From: Gorsachius magnificus
Lineage: Eukaryota > Chordata > Aves > Pelecaniformes > Ardeidae
Direction: 5' to 3'
Length of the DNA stretch: 64,000 nt
Assembly (NCBI GenBank): GCA_034008185.1
Contig: CM067084.1
Span: 4,111,385 to 4,175,384, forward strand
Under the pieces are notes generated by a model, which worked only from the letters and a program-made list of their open reading frames with translations, was not told where the DNA came from and did no database searches. Shown here in pieces: positions 28,701 through 41,000 of this stretch. The position numbers and the translations under genes were made by a program. Positions within the stretch are counted from its first letter, which is position 1, and each line of letters begins with the position of its first letter.

Positions 28701-28938
28701 TAACTTACCACGCAAATTTCATTAACTTTCTTGTTTTGTCTGATGGAACGTAAACCTTCACTTTTATTAAAGGAGGGACTTGATTTGTCAAATCAGAAAG
28801 ACTGCCTGAAACTTCTTTGCCTTTAAAGTTCATTACAACGAACTCCATTTACCTTGGTGGGGCCACAAAACACTTTTGAACTTGTAACTTAAAGCTAGCA
28901 GGGGAAAAGTTTGGGTTTTAAAAAGTGTGTGGCAGGCT

Positions 28939-29080
28939 GGGGGGGGGGGGGCAAATCTCGTTCTTTAAAAAAACTTTATCTGTCAGCTGTGAAATTACAC
29001 TTTTATTATATAATAAGTAAATAACAGAAAAAAACCCCCCACCCACTAACCAAAACCACCCCCACCCACCTACCCAAACC
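28939..29080. repeat. G13 run and C-rich low-complexity tract before the island
   Basis: Thirteen consecutive G (28939-28951) on the plus strand are followed by a C-rich tract (29035-29080) with five C-runs of three or more bases. The second tract is a potential G-quadruplex motif on the minus strand. Together they mark the upstream edge of the GC-rich promoter zone. Confidence 0.75.
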
Positions 29081-30175
29081 ACACACAACCAAAACTAATT
29101 GGAGAGTTACCATTAGTGTTTAAATTTTGTCAGGTGAGGGGCTCTGGAAGGCTAAGGGTGGGTCTTTCCCAGAGTGATAGAAGTATGTAGTCAGTATTTT
29201 AGCATTTTAGGCAGCATTTTAGCCTTTTTGCCAGCCTTGCCTGAGCAGGGACCAAAGCAGAGAGCCCTTTCCTGCTGGAAGGAGGGAGCGAAGGCGGGTG
29301 TACCGCCGGGGCAGCCGGGATCAATGCGGTAACTGCGCTGTGCTCTGATGAGGGGGGGGGGGAAAGCTTTGGCGTTTTGGAGCGCTTGGGTGTTTCGTTT
29401 TTTAGCCGAAGGCCGCGGAAGGGGCGGCCCAGGCGCTAGCGCACGGCTCCGCCGAGGTGCCCCGAGGGCCGCGGCAGGCGGAGATTGAGGTTCCCGCGGG
29501 GAGGCGGCCGGGGGCCGGCCCCACCCGCCGAGGCGGGCCCAGGGGACCTGCCCGGCCCGGAGCGCCCCGCTGTCCCGGGAGCGGGGGCAGTGCAGGGGGC
29601 GGGAGGGCGGCCCGCACGGCAGCTCTCCGCGCCGGCCAGGGGGGAAGGGGCGAGGGGCGCCTGTCCTCGCCTTGCCGAGGGACGCGGTGGGCGGCGGCGG
29701 CACCGGTGTATGCGGGCGGCGGAGCGGAGCGGGGGCGGCGGGGAGGGATGAGAAGTTGAGGGCCCCCCCTCGGCCCGCGCCGCAGGGGCAGCCCCCCCAG
29801 CGGGGGGACAGGCGGGCGCGGCGCTGCAGCGGAGGGGGGCTCCGGCGGGAGCCCAGGGCTTCGGGCCGGGCCAGACGGAGCCGCGCAGCCCCCGCTGGGC
29901 TGAAGGAAAAGAGCGGCAAGCGGAGCCCCGAGCAGCGGCTCGCTCCGGACTTCGGCTGGTTACCAGAGGCAGCGGCGCGGAGGAACGGCCCTGAAGGGAG
30001 AGCGGTGAGGGAGCTCGGGAGTCCCCGCCGGGGGCGGCGGGAGGAGGGCGAGGCGGTCCCGGCTCCGGCCCTTCTCCCTGAGGTGGCGGCGGGTCCCTGT
30101 GGCCGGCGGGGAGGTGGGTGAGGGGAGGGGGGGGGCTCTCGTTCTATCTCGCTGCTTTTTTTCAGTTCCCCTTCT

Positions 30176-30278
30176 CCCCCCCCCCCCCCCCCCCCCCGCT
30201 CGCTTTCCTTCCTCCCGCAACGCAGGAGAGCGCCCCGGGGCGCCTTGCATCACCTCGGGGCGGGGTGGGGGGGGGGGG
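30176..30278. repeat. C22 homopolymer and nearby G12 run within the CpG island
   Basis: An uninterrupted run of 22 C (30176-30197) is followed about 70 bases later by a run of 12 G (30267-30278). The two can pair as a hairpin. Each can also form quadruplex or i-motif structures. Run lengths here are prone to sequencing error. Confidence 0.85.
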
Positions 30279-30486
30279 AGCCGTGGGCTGACTGGGAGGA
30301 AGGCGCAGGGGAGCGGGAGGCCGTGGCGGTGCGGTGTCCCTGAGCAAGGGGAGCGGCGCGGAGGGGACGGAGTGACCTGGGGGAGCGAGTGTGTGTGCGG
30401 GGAGAGCGCCGCGTCCTTGCGGGGGTGCTGAGGGGCGCCGCTTCTGGGGGAGGAGAGGAGCGCCCCCCACCCTTCCCCGCCCTTAC

Positions 30487-30498
30487 CCTGAGGTGAGC
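30487..30498 (+). other. Candidate splice donor of a non-coding first exon
   Basis: CCTGAG|GTGAGC, with GT at 30493-30494, is the best plus-strand donor match I see in the 3' half of the island. Joined to the acceptor at 48517 it would put G at position -3 of the UGT8 start codon, a favourable context. Other donors are possible, for example cag|gtgccc near 30688. The choice is a guess without transcript data. Confidence 0.3.
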
Positions 30499-31030
30499 TG
30501 GGGCGGGGGGGGGGCGGCAGGCAGCGCCACCGTCCCCTGGAGCGGGTTTCTGCGGGGCCGGGCGCGGCACCTGTTGGGGCGGAGTCGGGCGGTCTCTGCG
30601 GCCGGCCGCCCTCCCGCCTCAGGCGCCGCAGCGGGGAGAGGCGCCGGGTCGCCCCGCGCCAGCGCTGGAGGCCCGGCCGCGCCCGGCAGGTGCCCGCGCC
30701 GCGCCTTGAGGAAGAAGTTGGGCGCTGTGAGGAGGAGGAGGATGGGGCCGCAGCCGTGCCGGCGCTGAGGAGGCGAACGCTGACGGAGAGCCGGCGGCTG
30801 GAGCCCTCGGCACAAGAAGGGCAGTGGGGCATAAGAAGGGTAATGATGTAGGGACAGTAGGAGTGGTGAAGGCATAAGAGAAATAAAATGTAAACGTGTT
30901 CATCTTTAGCTCTAAGTCTACGTGTCCACTAGGCGATCTGTAACAGATGTCCAAGAGTTTTCTAGTTATAAATTTGCTCACAAGCTTTACTTGAATATTC
31001 AGATTCAGAGGGGCAGTCCTGTCACACGGT

Positions 31031-31826
31031 AGCACTTGGAGAGGTGGGCCTGTGTGAACCTCATGAGGTTCAACAAGGCCAAGTGCAAGGTCCTGCCCCT
31101 GGGTCGGGGTAACCCCCAGTATCAGTACAGGCTGGGGGAAGAAAGGATGGAGAGCAGCCCTGCCCAGAGGGACTTGGGGGTGCTGGGGGATGAAAAGCTG
31201 GACATGAGCCGGCCATGGGTGCTGGCAGCCCAGAAGCCAACCCTACCCTGGGCTGCATCAGGAGAAGCGTGGCCAGCAGGTCAAGGGAGGGGATTCTGCT
31301 CCTCTGCTCTGCCCTGTGTCCAGCTCTGGAGCCCTCAGCACAAGAAGGGCATGGACCTGTTGGAGCAGGGCCAGAGGAGGGCTACAAAAATGATCCAAGG
31401 GCTGGAGCCCCTCTGCTATGGGGCCAGGCTGGGAGAGTTGGGTTCTTCAGCCTGGAGAAGAGAAGGCTATGGGGAGACCTGATTGCAGCTTTTCAGTGCC
31501 TAAAAGGGGGCCCATAGGAAAGGTGGGGACAATCTTTTCAGTAGGGCCAGCTGTGTCAGGACAAGGGTTGATGGTTCTAAACTGAAGCAGGGTAGGTTTA
31601 GACTGGATCTAAGAAGAAATTCTTTACACTGAGGGTGGTGAAACCCTGGCAGGGGTTGCCCAGAGAGGTGGTGGAGGCCCCATCCCTGGGAACATTCCAG
31701 GCCAGGTTGGACGGGGCTGTGAGCAACCTGATGTGGTTCAAGGTGTCCCTGCTCCTGCAGGGGGGTTGGACTGGATGACCTCTGGGGTCCCTTCCAACCC
31801 GATTCTATGATTCTATGATTCTATGA
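31031..31826 (+). mobile_element. CR1 LINE copy, 5'-truncated, with reverse transcriptase C-terminal remnant
   Basis: About 800 bases of sense-strand CR1 end in three attctatg-type tail units (31801-31826). The 5' part still reads as the C-terminal end of the CR1 ORF2 reverse transcriptase, with an open frame from 31036 to 31482 and a second overlapping frame at 31215-31517. The shift between frames shows the remnant is broken. The usual cagagaggtggtggaggccc and gggaacattccaggcc blocks are near consensus. This is one of the better-preserved copies and it sits about 200 bases downstream of the CpG island. Confidence 0.93.
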
Positions 31827-31849
31827 TGCAAGTGGGGACAGTTGATGCT

Positions 31850-32060
31850 AGGGGCACGTTGCCTGGTGGCCGGCAGCCAGGGAGGGAGGGGGGGTGCTCG
31901 GGCAGGCGCTGCTGCAGGGCCCCAGCGGAGCGGGGAGGCCGCTGCCTTTCGCACACCGGCTTTGTCCAGCCTCGCGTTATGGCTTTGCCCCTCCTGCGTG
32001 AAGTGGAGCGGTGGCCGTGAGGGGCCGCCACCCACGGCCGCCCCAGAGTCAGGCAGCCAC
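31850..32060. other. Second short GC-rich, CpG-containing block
   Basis: About 200 bases of GC-rich sequence with scattered CpG lie directly after the CR1 copy and before AT-rich intronic DNA. It may be a shore of the main island separated from it by the CR1 insertion, or a minor element of its own. Small open frames on both strands here have no recognisable similarity. Confidence 0.5.
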
Positions 32061-35000
32061 ATTTGCTTGTGGGTGCCTGGCAAATATTTTTTTATTAAGG
32101 TGGAAGGTGTCCTGTGAGGGCATCTCTGGGATGCATCTTGAGGGTGCTGTGCTTTCCGGGGATGCTAACGGAGTTTCCATCCCAGCTGCCTGGCCTTTGA
32201 AGGAAGAACATTGCGGGATTGCTGCTTGTGCCTCCCCTGTGGGTTTGGAAAGACGGGAAGTGGTTAAGCGTAGACTTTCAAGGGGACTATGTCAATAAAG
32301 TTGTGGTGTTTAAACAGATATTAAATGGTACCTGGTCTTTTATGACTTGTTTACATACTCTGTTTAGTACTGACTGTGGAATGATAGGAAATCGTTAAAA
32401 AATACGCCGCCTGTTTTGCACGCTCATCGGGAGTTGCCTGGCGATGAACAGTGGGGAACTTCAATAGCAGAGGTCCTTGGAGGTCTCTCCTGCCAAAGCA
32501 AACGCCTGGAAAGTGGTATTTTTCTTTTTCATGTTATGATGAGGTGACTTAGCTTTGGGGATAATTCCCACAATATCACTTGTTTCTAGGCGTTTATGCT
32601 AAGAATTGTCTTGGTTGCAGTTTGCTAGCTGAAGCTGCCTGCCCGGTTTTCCCAAGCAATTATCACACAAGGTCACATATATTTTAGCTGAGCTGGTTTT
32701 ACAGCAGCAACACAACACAGCGAGTGCGCAATTAACCTTTACTTCACATTTCCTTGTTTTTGTTCTTTTGGCCATTGATCCAGGCTGAACACTGGATACT
32801 GCAGTGGCTGGTTTTTTTTCCAAACTACTAACTCATTTGTGCTAGAGTCTGGTAGTCTTTTGGACTGCTTTCACGCTATTGTGAAAATCCTTGTTGAAAC
32901 ACAAGGAAAGGAGTACTTGGCCTGAAATGCTTGCATTTTGCTTTTGACTTTTGCACAACGTTTCCCATCAACAGAAGCTCCTTGCAAGAAGCAAGGGAAG
33001 AAAATGATTTACTTTTTGTCGTAATGTGTCTGTATAGACTCTAAGGTGAGATTTGTGTTGGAGTACTTGGTAAACACCCCTTGTGTTTTGAGTGCTCTAA
33101 GCTGTTGGGTTATTCTGAAGCAGGATTTGGAGGGAGAAACCTATGGGACCTAACAAGGGTTGGAGGAGAGGGCATCGGAGATGATCGATCCCGTGTCCTT
33201 GTTCTGCGTGGGGTGGTGTTACCAGAGTCCTCTCCTTGCCTGGGCCAGTGGGGTGGAGGGCGGCTGACCTGCTAAGGAAGCAGTAACCGAGCAGTGGATT
33301 GGCCTTATGTGCTGGTGGCAACTTCAGCTTGGCAAATAGCTGCTAGGTGTTGTAGTTGGTTGGCAGGCATTACAGCTATGCCTTGGGCTTGGCCTGTGAT
33401 CAAGGCAGGGCTGTGTCAAAACTCCAGATTGGTGCCTTATGATGAACTTACCTGTTTTAGTTACTGTTTAGAGAAATTGAAGGTGGTCAGAACTACCATG
33501 TTGATGGAATTTTAATGCCACATTTATCTTACCTAATGCATTTAGAGGTTGTTATCCAAATCAGCCCTTTGGAATAACTCTGTTAAGTCGGCTCGCTCAG
33601 AGGAACTGTGTTGGCTTACTAGATGACTGCTGAGGGTGCTGTGGATCATGACAACATGGCCTAATGAGTTTGTAACAAAAAAGGAAGAGACCTTGCCATA
33701 ATTCTCTGCTGTATATAATTTGCTACAGATTGACTTGGTTGATTTCTAGCCACATGTTTTATTTCTAGCAATGGGAGGGGAAAAAAAAATCAAATTTATT
33801 GAAGTCTTCCCTGTGTGTTACTACATGTGCAGACGTTTAGTGAGAAGGCACAGGGATAAGCCTTATCATCCAGAAGACGATGCCACTGAGCGTAGCTTTG
33901 TGTATGGCCTCTTCCTTACCTGTTGAGACTTGTACAGAGGATGTGTGTTGCTGTGACACTCCTCCTACCACTTCAAAAGTGTTTTGCAATTAATTATACT
34001 AATAACTGTAATAACAATGCCTATCCTGACTCGATTGTTTTCCAATTGACCTTCCTGAGCATGAACTACATTGTTTCTGACTTCAACTGCCGAGTATTTT
34101 ATTGCCCACACCTACTTGCCTTTGTTTTCCACTTGGGGTTCTTCAAAGCGCTTCTTTCCACATCATTCTTTTAGTCAGGTTATTTCCTTTAGGATAGTAC
34201 CAAGAATTCATCTCCGTTGACTTCATCGTGATTGAGTTCCTGGGCAGTTACTGGAAAAATCACGCTGCGGTATTAAAAGGTATCGAGAAGTTTATTGTAT
34301 GAGCATGTTCGAGGTGCTTACGAAAAGAAATACATTTTCTCTCCAGATCTGATCTGGTAACGTAAATTTCTGTTTTGGTTTTAGAGTGATACCTGACAAT
34401 AGGGTTGCGCTTGGGAAATGCTGATACATTAGAAGCAGTTGAAATCATTCACCTTCTTTTGTTGGGATTTGTATTCTTTGAAGAATTTCCAGCGTGGATT
34501 TACCTCTTCTGGGGGTTTGTTTTGGGCTGAAAAGTGACATTCTGATAGAGCTCCAAGTGTGTGTGAGCAGGCACTGTAGAGGGCTGCTCTTCCTCTTTTC
34601 CAGGAAGTAAAATACACTGGAACCATTCAATAGAATTCTCTGTCCTGAAATGTGTGCAGGTTTTTCCATTTTTTTCCCCCCCACAGGAGAGCCATGCTTG
34701 GAGAGAATTTCCAAGACTTGTGTTGTAAGGTTTCTTGAAGCCTTTGACAAAATAGTTCTGGTGTTTTTTGACCCTTGGGATGTTTACATCTTAAATGCTC
34801 GGTGTGTGAGGTCCTGTTAATACTCCTTGTAAGGAAGAAGGCTTTAAATTGTGTGTAGCTTTGTAAAGGAAACATCTTGGGAGTTGATCGCTGCTCTTTT
34901 TCATCGCAAGTCCATGAAAATATTTTTCTTCGTGTTTTGTCTAATAGGAGGGGAAGCTTCAGCTCTCCTTATTGCTGATACATAATCACACCATGCTGCT

Positions 35001-38000
35001 TTTATTTTTTATTCTGTTAATTACATGAAAGATTTTGTGCTACAATTCTTGCCTCGGAGCCTGTGTGTTGGAGTAGTAGGGAGTCCTTTCTTCTGGAAGC
35101 TTTTGAAATTTGTAGTTTACAACATAGAATTTTCTGTGTGGTGTTAATTCCTGAATCTGGGAAGAGTTGACGACGTTACCTGTGATTTTATGGAATAAAT
35201 TTTTAGCTGTTAGAAACAGCGCACCTGATCGACTACACATGGGAGTAAGGAACACTTACTCTATCCTTGCAAAGTCTTGAACTCTTAATTAGTAGTTCTT
35301 TTTTAGAAAAAGCTACTAGCCCTTTTCAGAAAAAAAAGCTTTTATATGGGGAGAAGTGTTGGTAAGTGGAAGAAATACCACCAAAAATTGTTTGTAAAAA
35401 CTGTAACTGTAAGGGTTATGATCTAAGGGGTTTGAGAGGCAACGTAGAGAACTGTTTTCTGAATTACACGGTTCAAAGTCGCAAGAAATAGTTCTAACCC
35501 GATTTGTTTGGACAATTTCTCTTTAGTGCAGTTGTCATGCACAGAATTTTATTTGTATGGGGGAAGAAGTACAGCTTGCTGCTTTGCTCTGTGCTGTTCT
35601 TTTCCCCCTATGAATGGATGGTTCGGCTTCATGAGAAATAAGTGACTTGAGACTATTTTCCTTCTCTACTCAGTACCTAAAGGGAGAGCTAATGGGAAAT
35701 CTAGGGTCAGCTTCAGGTTCTGAACTGAGTTGGAAATGAGCCTTGATGCCCTGGTAGGACATTGTGCTGCCTAAAAATCAAACCAAAAAATTATGAAGGT
35801 TGTCTCTTGGTGTATTTAAGGGAAGGTAGCAGTGTGAACATAAAAGGTGGAGGACCTTCTTGAGCCCCTAAATTAGGACACTATATTCCTTTAGAGAAAT
35901 TGTTTTCACCCATTCATCAACGCCAGTCTTATATTGCACATTTGTTACATGTGAGGATGGAGTGCTTAGCTGTAGTATAACCTTCAGATATTGAATTCTG
36001 AAATTAAAGGTCTTGGTTGTGAAGATTTTGATTAAAATGCAGGATTTGATGATTTCCCCCATCACTTGGAAATTATTTGACTAAACTTGGTAGCAGGGCT
36101 GTAGTTAAGAGAACATGTTTTTGTTATAAAACCCAATGAGATTTGTTGTTATATATTGTTAGTATTCAAAAAGTTTCAGCTGCTTTCCAAGTGGAGGAAG
36201 ATCTTCTCATCTCCTATCTACATGTGCGCATGTAGAAGCTCTTGATGCACATCTGGAGGGTTTGTTGTTGATTTGTTTTGGTTTTACACCCAGATCATCC
36301 TCTGAATCATAGTCTGAGTTGTGAATTATCTTTATCTTGACCCTCTGCAACCTTTGGCTTTGTCTCTCTTTTCCTTAATATTTGTAAAGTAACAGATTGT
36401 ACTGAAGTCTCATTGTCTTTGAAAATTCACAAACACTATCTTTAAACCCCCTCCTTTCTGAAGTTATAATCCAGCCTTAGTCAACTACCAATACTAGAAA
36501 TTGGCAGGAAGTTTTTGTGTATTTAAAACTCTTTAAATAGCTATTGCCAAAAACCCAGAGTCTTTTTGTACCCCTACTGGAGTGTAGACTGCACTAAACT
36601 TCCAGAAGGTTCCTGAGTTGATTTCTGTCCCCTGTTTGAGGATTAAACTGCACAGAGAGAAAAGCTGTTAAATACAGTACTTCTATCCTTATTCACACAG
36701 CTGAATTCTGCTAGGAGGTGGTTCAAAGCAGACACTACAAAACACAAATCTTGACAGCAAAAGGCAATAATTTGCTTTAAAAAAAAAAACCCCACCTGTA
36801 AATTTCAAAACAGAACCTAATGATGAGCAGACTGAACAAGTTAATGTTGTTGGCGTGTGTGGTGGTGTTGCGTACAGTCTTGAGTAATTCCATTATTTTA
36901 ATTGAGCTGAATAAGAGCAATCCATTATTAAATCAAGTGTTTTAACTTTACTCAGAGTTGTATTTCCTGTTGCAGAAACAAACCTGCTTTAGTTTCCCTT
37001 GTGATTCTGTTTGTGTGGCTCGTTAAAATGTAGTTATTTGCTATAGGATGAAGTCAGAAACCGAACAAAGAAATTCATTCAGTGCTTCTGGGTGTCATGT
37101 GATGGCGTGACCAGGGAGAGCTTGTACCAAGCTGTAGTGAAGAACGAAGCCTCCCCCCAAATAATTATTTAAGTTAAAACAAAATCCCAGTAAAATGTGT
37201 TTAAGTTTAAAACTGATGTCATTTTGGACCCTGAGACTTGTTCATGAGGCCAAAATCGTGCTTGCGTGGTGGTAGCGCGTAACCATAGGCTGCGTGTGTT
37301 GCATCAACAAATTAAGTTTACTACGAAGTTGTGCTCTGCAACTTCTTCCAGCCCCTTCTTTGGGGAGTGATTTTATCAAAGGAGAAACTGTCACTGGAAG
37401 TGTTTAAAATCACGTAGAGTTGTTTTCTCTTTTTTTCCTTTTTTCTTTCCAATACTTCCTTCAGCCAGTATTTCAACCTGTCTTTTGATGCCAGTGTGGA
37501 AGAGAAGGCTTCCTGGGCAATGTTGACCCCCTCAGTGGAAGCCTCTTTATCTCCATCAGCTGCTCTGGCACTCATCTCTCCTGCTCTCTGCAGGTAGCAG
37601 GTTTTCTCCTCTTTCTTCCTGCTCCTAACTCCCATAGCTCTTGACTGTGCAGCATAAAACATGCTGTGATAAGATACTCTCTTCCTGGGCTCTTCTGGGC
37701 AATGCCGTGTCGCGTAGCAGGAGCAGGGCCAGCAGTTTGGGAGCCAGTCAGTAACATCTTGAACAGCACTGGTGTCTCTCGGAAATGTGGAGCAACCTGT
37801 CGACTTCTCTGTGTTAATACCCCCCACCCCTCGATGTCACAACACGTATTTCTGATTGCTTGATTTCTGGTGCAAAGTGGTTGCAGCAGGTTGAGAAACA
37901 TTGCTTTCAGATCTCTGTACTGGGAAGGTTGGGGGGGGGCAAGGTCTCCAGAAGTCAAGGGGACTCAGTCAAGGGACTTGTATGATGGTGCCAAAAATAC

Positions 38001-41000
38001 TATGTCTTCTGTGAATTCACAGTAGCTGTGAGGAAGATGTATGCTTTCTCGTGGTGTTTTGGATGAATGAGACTAATTTCTCCACAAGGAGTATACGTGT
38101 CTTCAAAATAGATGGCTTTTTTGCTATATGTAGTCAGCGTTTATCTCTCTGAGGTGCTGGCAGGGAGTAACCATGGGCAGCAAGGACAAGACCTGTGTAA
38201 TAGAGAGTGCCAACGCAGAGAAATCCGAGTCGCTTGGACACTGAGTCAGGTTGCATTTGTTTGAAGGTGCATAGGTTTTGGGAGCAGGCTTTTAATTTCT
38301 CGGGTTTCTGCGCTGTGCTTACTTTCTGTCCTGAGGTCCGGGATAGCACATCAGCTCTGCTGCAACACCATGTGCGTACGTGGGCAGCTTTGCTCTGGTC
38401 CAGGCCCAAAGTAGTAAGCAGAGCCTGACCTGAGCTGTCCTACTGAGGCATCTCTGTGCCATCTTCCCCCTTGCTCCCAGTTCTGGGGGTGCGGTGCAAG
38501 CTGCTGAGGTGCTGGGGCCAGTAGCCTGTTCTGCTCGTGCTCTGCTGCTTTGGACCTAGGCCAGCACCAGAAAGGATGGGGTTGTTCTTCATGCAGTGCT
38601 TCTAGGCTGGGCTAAGCCTTGCAGAAGAATTTGGAATAGCACTTAGTTTTACCAAAGCATCGACTGGTAGACTAGTATTTGCAAATGCTAATCCCTGCTA
38701 TGTAAGGCGAAAGACTTCTAGATTGTAAGGCTCTTAAAATACCCCGTTTCAATTGTCCAGTGCACAGCAGGACAAGAGAGCTTGCTCTTCTTGCTTTCAT
38801 TTGGGTTATTAAAGTATATTCTCCGGGTATTTTGAATTGTTTTACCTAGCTTATCTGCTAGGTCTGCAGACATTAGTGTTTCATAGGGTATAAAATCTTC
38901 ACGGAACTCCCTTTCATGCAGTTAGTTGGACTGAATCTTGAAAATGGATACTGGCACAATACTGTTGATCAATAAAGCATATATTTTTAACTGATTACTG
39001 TTTGCTCTAGTGCATAGAGTGTTAAGAAATGTAAGTCATGTGAAGGGGAATGTGCCTTTGCCCTGTTGTAACACACTTCAAGTTATGAAAAGATTGAATT
39101 AGACTTAAACTCTTCACTCTTGGGTGCATCTCCTTGACTGATGCTGTTAAGACTGCAGTATTATCAGCCCAAAGTGTGTGGGCCTTGCTATGGTTGGAGT
39201 GACTTCGTTTGAAAGGCTGAATGTACTCCTGTTAATAACTTCAGAAATACTGTATAAACTTTGAATCTATTCATAGAATAATAAAGGCAATCTCTGTAAA
39301 TCTTTAATCTTTTTAGATATGCTCAATCTTTGCAGAAGTTGAGGACTGTTTTCCATAACTGCAAAGACTCCTTTAGAGCTGTTCTTTCAGAAAGCCAGTG
39401 GTCAAGTGCTAGCAAGAATGTTATACCTCGGTCACTTGCTATAAATTCATTTTAATAGGGTATTATGTCTAGTGTAAGAGTTCTATTCTCATGTAATTTG
39501 TTTAAAAAAAGCTCTATCTGCTAGCATGTCTATTGAAAATATTGCGTGTGCTAACTGTAAAATGTGTATTCTGAAAGAGAAGTACCTCTTCTGCTGTGCT
39601 ACCTTTTGAGCGAGGGTTTTTAAAATCGTTTTTCCACCACTCTTGAGTACAAAAGCTTAGGTGAAATCCTTCAGTGTTTGACAAAACCTGTTACACAAAT
39701 AAGAAGTTGTAAAGCAGGTTTCATAAATTGCATATCCTTTTGACTCGCTCTTAACTCCTTTGCTGTTTGCATAACTGACACAGTAAGTCTCTGACACGAT
39801 TACAGCAATGTTGTAATGCCTATAAATTTTCCTCTTATCTGTAGATGTGACATTCTTGTACTCATTGAAATGCTCCAGTCATTGGATAAAAGGATGTAGT
39901 TATTCAAGAAACCATACAAAGTAAATGCAAAAGCCTGCCCTTGTTTATGTGCATGTGATTTTTTTTTTAATTAAGCATTTCCACTAATTTCTTAGTTTCT
40001 TCGTTGGGTTAAAATCGGAGCCTGCAGTTACGTGCTAAATCTTAGCGCTTATCTAAAACGTTGCAACACAAAATAACCACCACAGCATGCACTACCTCAG
40101 CAATTAGTAACGAGATGTGTGATAGGAAAAACTTCAGAATATAAATCTAAAGGTTGTGCAAAAGCTGTTATTGGAGGCTCTTCCTAGATAATAGTGGCTT
40201 GCTGCTCCAAGGTGCTCTGCGTTCACATGTTTCTGATGCCTTCGTCTGGTTCAGAGCACGTGGGCTGCTTCGTAGCCACCGCTTCCTAATCTTCAACCAC
40301 AATTTGCTGCCTGAAGTCGGCTTATGGGCCTGACTTACTTTAATGCTCCTAAAGTATTATGGAGGAGTATTTCCGATTGCCTATGGAATACGACAGTACA
40401 GCAAGCAGTATTGTAAGTTAAGAACATATTTTACAATTGCCAGCTGAAAGGGTTTAGGAGTCGAGTTGTACTTCTAGCTAGAAGAACGTTGTCTGTCTTA
40501 TTGTTGTCTGTTATGCCGCTAATGAAAATCTTCCCGTGTCTGTGATAGTTCAGTCGTCTCCTGAGACTTGCCGTTACTCGTAATTTTGTCAGTGTGTTTC
40601 CTTGCATAGCTAGCGTTTTCTTACTCTCGTGCTTGGCAAAAAGCCACTGGTGTGGACTGGTATTAAATATTAAAGAAAATGTTTTGAGGGGGACTTGAAA
40701 AATTACTTGTGTTGTTTCAAGGGATGTCTTGGAGGATGTCACAAATAAAGACCTCCTCTTTTCTCTGTTTGCTCTTCCCCAGTTCTGAATCAATGCACTG
40801 CATTCATGCTTGTGTGTATGTATATATTTTTGTCTTTAACATCAGCTGCTTGCATGTGGCTGATACAGCTAAGACTTGGATACAGCTGAGGTTTAGGTGC
40901 ATGGTTTTTTACCACTGCATCTTCCTGTAAGCAGCATTAGAGAACCTTTTATTTGTCTTGGAATATTTTCTTCCTCTTTCTTTTTTCTTCCTTTTTTTTA

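Larger units (their letters stand above)
19021..28938. other. Non-coding upstream DNA, right part
   Basis: AT-rich sequence, locally very A- and C-rich on the plus strand (for example 24660-24800). It carries CR1 pieces at 19719 and 21800 and possibly 22640. No open frame resembles a known protein. If the CpG island fires in both directions, a minus-strand transcript would run through here, but I see no exon evidence. Confidence 0.55.
29285..30815. promoter_or_regulatory. CpG island, probable UGT8 promoter and first non-coding exon
   Basis: About 1.5 kb of very GC-rich, CpG-dense DNA with many GC-box-like GGGCGG/CCGCCC motifs and no evident TATA box, set in AT-rich surroundings. It is the strongest CpG island in the window and lies about 18 kb upstream of the UGT8 coding exon. 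That exon has almost no 5' UTR of its own, so a separate upstream non-coding exon is expected. Assignment to UGT8 is inference from position, orientation and strand skew. The island could equally serve, or also serve, a divergent minus-strand transcript. Long open frames on both strands here reflect the scarcity of AT-rich stop codons, not genes. Confidence 0.7.

Noticed and set aside
29191..30875. Long open frames in the CpG island on both strands (up to 290 codons at 29960-30832 minus, 242 codons at 29191-29919 minus, 149 codons at 29672-30121 plus)
   Set aside because: They are Pro/Arg/Gly/Ala-rich, overlap on both strands and in several frames, and span homopolymer runs. GC-rich DNA rarely contains stop codons, so this is the expected artefact.
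37321..37827. 168-codon minus-strand frame in inferred intron 1
   Set aside because: There is no recognisable domain; a Lys/Glu-rich segment comes from a pyrimidine-rich tract on the plus strand. No convincing splice context was found.
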